This document shows positions 60,143-64,000 of a stretch of DNA of 64,000 nucleotides, in pieces. The translations under genes and the position numbers were made by a program. The stretch's first letter is position 1; every line of letters begins with the position of its first letter. The stretch spans positions 62,001 through 126,000 of the forward strand of contig CAICTM010000022.1 of the NCBI GenBank assembly GCA_903772945.1, read 5' to 3'. Source of the DNA: Seminavis robusta. Lineage: Eukaryota > Bacillariophyta > Bacillariophyceae > Naviculales > Naviculaceae. Under the pieces are notes generated by a model, which searched no databases, was not told where the DNA came from, and saw only the letters and a program-made list of their open reading frames with translations.

Positions 60143-61463
60143 TTACCGGTATCGTCGAACAGCAGCCGGGGACGGTACGATTCTAGCTGACAGGAGTTCG
60201 GCACAGTCGATTTCCTCCACAAGATTGGTCCAGGCATTCATCGTGGCCTCGTTTTGTTGATTGATATCGCCTTCCACGGAAGATGACCACTTTGGCAGAT
60301 TGAGGGATAGGTTGATACCTTTTCCAATGATTGTCTCGGCCATGCCGCTTCCCCGTCGCGGTATATTGTCCCCGAAGAGAGATATCCCTTGTTTCAGGGC
60401 GTGCCAAGAGCTCTCGAATATGTAAACGGTGGATCCAAAATGAGCCATCCGCAAAACATCTCTGTAGATTGATGCGTGAGTGGTAGAAACTGCTAGGAGC
60501 TTGATGCTTTCATCGTTTTCTCTAGAAGTGTCCAGACTTTGTCGCAACGAGTCATTGTCTGGGGTGACAGTAGAGAGAGGAATGTTCATGAAGGAGAGTG
60601 TCTTTTTGGCCATTTCCATATCAGATTCATGACCAACCGTCACAATGATGTTTCCACAAGAATGTTCCAGGGCATCCAATATGGCTTTGTTCATTTCAGG
60701 AACTTTGTATTGCTGTCGAAAGCAAGGGCACAGCGTGTTAGTCGGCAGTTTGTGTTGGCAACGGGGGAGACAAGATATTCACCTTTTCCTTGTCAAGCTG
60801 AGCAATGCGATCTTGCAGAACTGGGAGTGGGTTCTCAAAGTCGATATGATACTTGACTTGAAGGGTTTCTGCCAAGCAACCGCCCTTGTTCCAATTGGCA
60901 GAGATTTCTCCCACAGTCAGAGGCCTGCTGGCTCCAAGCGGCGAGGAGGAAGAAGACGTTTCTCGAGGATGAAATTTGGAGCCATACTTTCCCGAGCAGC
61001 CATTGGAACGGCCTCGATCCAATTGTTGCTCCTCGATGAGTAACCGTGCGAGCAAGGCATAGTCACACGACATGCTTACAGCGGGACGCGACACCATCAC
61101 ATCGGACACAGCTCTCATTTTGTTTCTCAGCCATTCCATGTTCGTGTCACTGTCGCTGACAAAATCATCATCATCATCATCATTATCATCATCCCCTGCA
61201 ATGACACTGAGTTTCTTGAGTCGTGGCCATACCGACAATGCCAAGTCAATGCCTTGGTCTATTCTCCAATCCGTGGTTTCCGCGACAGTTCCATCGTAGG
61301 ACAGCAAAACGATCTCGGACGACAAGGAGGACACTCCAAGCGACGTGCAGCCGCGAACACTAGTTGTGCTGGGGGATAGCGATGGGCAAAACCCTTGAGT
61401 TTCTCTGGTCGCCAACAAGGTGCTGGCTGCCAGCAGCACTGCATTCCAAGACAAGGGTCTCAT
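60143..61463 (-). CDS. HAD-like protein, probably plastid-targeted
   Basis: Exons 61463-60783 and 60712-60143 (70-bp phase-0 intron) give 416 residues. The N-terminus is a hydrophobic signal (AVLLAASTLLATRETQGF) followed by a Ser/Thr-rich stretch, and G-F-C-P lies where a diatom plastid pre-sequence would be cut. Residues about 50-80 read IVLLSYDGTVAETTDWRI, like the DxDGTL...ET nucleophile loop of haloacid-dehalogenase proteins, but the first Asp is replaced by Ser. Later, IIVTVGHESDMEMAKKTL fits the HAD second-motif region. An acidic run (DDDNDDDDDD) lies near residue 90. With the nucleophile lost, phosphatase activity is doubtful. It may be a structural or binding member of the family. Confidence 0.6.
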
Positions 61464-62356
61464 AGTTCCCGTAGTCTACAAGCTACAATCTACAAGCTAC
61501 AAGTAGTGAAGGTACCGGTTTGACGATTTCTGCGATTTCTGTATCTAATAGCTAATGAGCAAACATGAGTCAGCCTCATCGTCGTCTTCTTTTTGAAGAG
61601 GCCATTGGTGACACGATCTTTGCTGCTACTTGCCGAGCTGATGTTGAGAGAAGGAGCAATAGCCCCAAGAGAAAAACAGAAATCAAATCAGATAGGAAGA
61701 AGCTTCATCAAGGAAGAACAAATGACAAATCAAAACAACGAGCGAATTTTCAAAACGATGACGTATCCCAATTTCACGGAAGAGTTAAAACGTCAACTGC
61801 AAAAAGTTTGCTTAAATCCTGAAGTAACGGATGGAGGCCACGTCATTCGAATTTTTGATCAATCCAACTCTAACGCTAATGAGTTAAAATAGTGGAAAGT
61901 GCATCCCTAACCCTAGAGCTACTACTCTGCTGCAAGGTATGCTTAGAGCTGTAGGCTAGGCTCTAGGACTAAAGTGACCTTGCACATAAATGACTAAGAA
62001 GAGCAAACCAGGATTTTTACAGAAACTTCCTAACAACCATCCAGAAATGACTCTGCTCTGGAGTATTTATGTCTTTCTGAAAAACTGGCGATGTTTATCA
62101 TCACTTTTTACAAGTAAATGACCCCTTGTTGCCTGTGCTTGTTTCTTGGTCAAGACCTGCATGTTGTTGGCTTGTTGGCGTTTGTAGATTGTAGACTGTC
62201 ACTCAGCACTGTAGAGTCTTCTGCTTCTTGTACGATCCCTAACTAGCAACACTCGAACCATTGATAACTGTGATCTTACTCGAGCGGGGTTGCTTTCTTT
62301 TTCGAGTTCTTTGAGGTGCAGAGATTGATCAGTACCTGGCAGTGCCTGTCACAAAA
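61464..62356. other. Divergent spacer
   Basis: This holds the promoters of the HAD-like gene (-) and the metalloprotease (+). Open frames at 61565-61892 show no family likeness and I do not support them as genes. Confidence 0.45.
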
Positions 62357-64000
62357 ATGAAGCGAACGAACATTTCCCCCTCTGTAGCGACCATGGCGAT
62401 TCTGCCTCTAATCCTGACTCTCTTGCTCTTGGTGGGAAGGACGAGTGCCCATGGGTACCATCGAGGAGGAGCCCATGATCATTCCCATGAACACCATCAT
62501 CATCATCATCATGACGAGGAAGAAGAGGCAGCCACGGACAATCTTCTACTAGAAATCTCCAATATGGAACACAAGGACAATATCGAACCTTTGAGGAATG
62601 GCTCGACACCGACGACTTTCGACAGAGCGGAGCTCGCTGTGGCTCTCATGTTACTGATGCAGACAGGGCCAAAGCAGACTCGGCCTTTCGCCAATGGAAG
62701 ATTGCGCATGACTGTACCGACGATAAGTGTGATTACCTCAACAAGATGGTAATGTCGCGGAGTTTTGTGACCATTAACACAGTCTGGCACAACATCCGAA
62801 CGGACGCGGGGACGGATTTTGCTTCTGATCAGATGATTATCGATAGTATGGATGTGCTTGTACGTCGTCACCTATCAAACGATTGATCATTCAATTCGAT
62901 TCAATCTGAATACTGAACAATACACTCACGGCGTGGGTCTCATCTATCATTCTTTCGTTTGCGTTTCCTGCTTTCCTCTTCCTCTTGCTATATATAGAAT
63001 GCTGCTTATTTGAGCGCTGGTTTCCAGTTTGAACTGACATTCCAGCAAACTGTTGACAACACGAACTACTGGGAAGCTACTGCAGGTTCACAAGCCGAGT
63101 TCGACATGAAGTCAAATCTTAGAATCGGTGATTGCACCACCATGAATATCTATTCTAATGGACAAGGCAGCATCTTGGGTTGGGCAGCTTTTCCATTTAA
63201 TTGTGAGGATAATATGGTCTATGATGGGATTGTTATCAATTACAATACAAGTCCCGGAGGTACCGGAGCTCCCTTCAACGAGGGAGATACTCTCGTTCAT
63301 GAGGTGCGTGTCGTGTGTGGGCGAAAGCCACAGCGTCGTCTCATCCAGCTTCTCATGCAGCTTTCTCAACTTACTTGGCATGCTTCCTTTACTCCGCTTT
63401 CTGTGTAGGTTGGCCATTGGCTCGGTCTATATCACACTTTCGAGGGAGGGTGCTCGTAAGTCATCTATATCGAAGGGATAGGCATGCAGTTCTGGGTATC
63501 CTTTCTTGTGTGGCTCATTCGCCTTCACTCCCCTGCATAGTTCGTTTGGAGATGGTGTGCTTGATACTCCCGCGGAAGCCTCGCCTGATTTCAATTGTGA
63601 ACAGAACCGGGACTCGTGCAATGACGGGGGTGATGCTGATGATGTTTCAAATTTTATGAACTATTGTAAGATACCTTGGGTCTGCTTGTTTGTTTGAGGT
63701 TGCGTCAATGATTCGATTCTCATTTCACGTCCTCCTTTCCTCATCTTGTTTTCTCCGTGTTCTTTTCTTTCTTCCAATTGCGTAGCGCCGGATTCGTGCA
63801 TGGATCACTTTACAATCGGTGTAAGTACTAGTAAGCTAACGAAAAGGGGAAAGTGTTCTTTCATCTTTCATTGACACCCCTTCCCAAAATCTTCTCTCGT
63901 TGCTCTTTGACGAACAGCAAATGGGAAGAATGCATACTTCGACTTCAGCCTGGCGAGTTCCTACGACTGCGGCTTCGGCGAATGGTCGCCCCTTGCCACC
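62357..64000 (+). CDS. Secreted M43 (pappalysin/cytophagalysin-like) metalloprotease, 3' end cut off
   Basis: Seven exons are visible: 62357-62454, 62553-62859, 62998-63303, 63409-63455, 63541-63665, 63786-63820 and 63918 to the window end. All junctions keep frame. Exon 1 is a signal peptide (LPLILTLLLLVGRTSAHG). The N-terminal block FEEWLDTDDFRQSGARCG is typical of secreted M43 proteins. The zinc site is split between exons 3 and 4: H236-E237-V-G-H240-W-L-G-L-Y-H246, the extended HExxHxxGxxH of metzincins. GDGVLDTPAE and NYSPDSCMDHFTIGQ follow, as expected for M43. The first intron (98 bp) is inferred: reading through it gives a His-rich tail that soon loses the protease frame. The product is likely exported and hydrolyses proteins outside the cell. 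Confidence 0.85.

Noticed and set aside
61565-61892. Overlapping small plus-strand frames (85 and 99 residues)
   Set aside because: Two frames compete for the same DNA, and neither shows a family, signal or compositional support.

Overview
The window looks like nuclear DNA of a unicellular stramenopile alga, most probably a pennate diatom. The signs are short GT-AG introns (about 75-165 bp), a nuclear ClpP carrying a bipartite plastid leader with an ASAFAP-like junction, a Ty1/copia element of the type common in diatoms, protein families I recognise from diatoms, and spacers rich in CTAGCTAG and ACCGGTAC words. Species identity is inference; no rRNA or tRNA gene was recognised. Gene models were built by hand from reading frame, GT-AG sites and phase. 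All multi-exon models below stay in frame across every junction.

Layout. 1-8.3 kb: a small MITE, then a large two-exon gene for an ECM29-like proteasome adaptor (+). 8.8-12.8 kb: two minus-strand genes, a membrane-anchored 2OG-Fe(II) oxygenase fused to a beta-propeller (with a 20-nt micro-exon) and a small helical-repeat protein. 13.5-15.7 kb: two TIR elements back to back, one with PIF/Harbinger hallmarks and one packed with palindromic repeats. 15.9-22.0 kb: a secreted trypsin-like protease and a large PrsW-type membrane protein (both -). 22.7-26.5 kb: plastid ClpP (+) and a head-to-head pair of sulfotransferases. 27.0-31.8 kb: a zinc-finger/KH-domain RNA-binding protein (-). 32.3-40.5 kb: repeats, including a TGCTGAA-rich block, one complete-length but broken Ty1/copia element, an 85-bp tandem array with a hairpin in each unit, and a heptamer array. 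40.7-43.1 kb: a CK1/VRK-like kinase with two FHA domains (+). 43.3-54.2 kb: a 3,576-residue protein (-). 55.5-58.6 kb: a bacterial-type conserved protein and a Ub-like (Rad60-SLD) protein (+). 60.1-61.5 kb: a HAD-like plastid candidate (-). 62.4 kb to the end: an M43 (pappalysin-like) metalloprotease (+), cut by the window edge.

The most striking locus is 43.3-54.2 kb. One protein combines an SPRY-like domain, at least 12 copies of a basic/acidic motif (F-G-x-K-S-K-K-S-S-L-D/E-D-D-x-P), armadillo-like repeats, leucine-rich repeats, a CHAT caspase-like protease with its His/Cys dyad intact, and a C-terminal STAND/NB-ARC-type NTPase. This is the logic of an NLR (sensor repeats, NTPase switch, death effector), but with a CHAT protease as effector. 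It is a candidate for an undescribed algal immune or cell-death switch.
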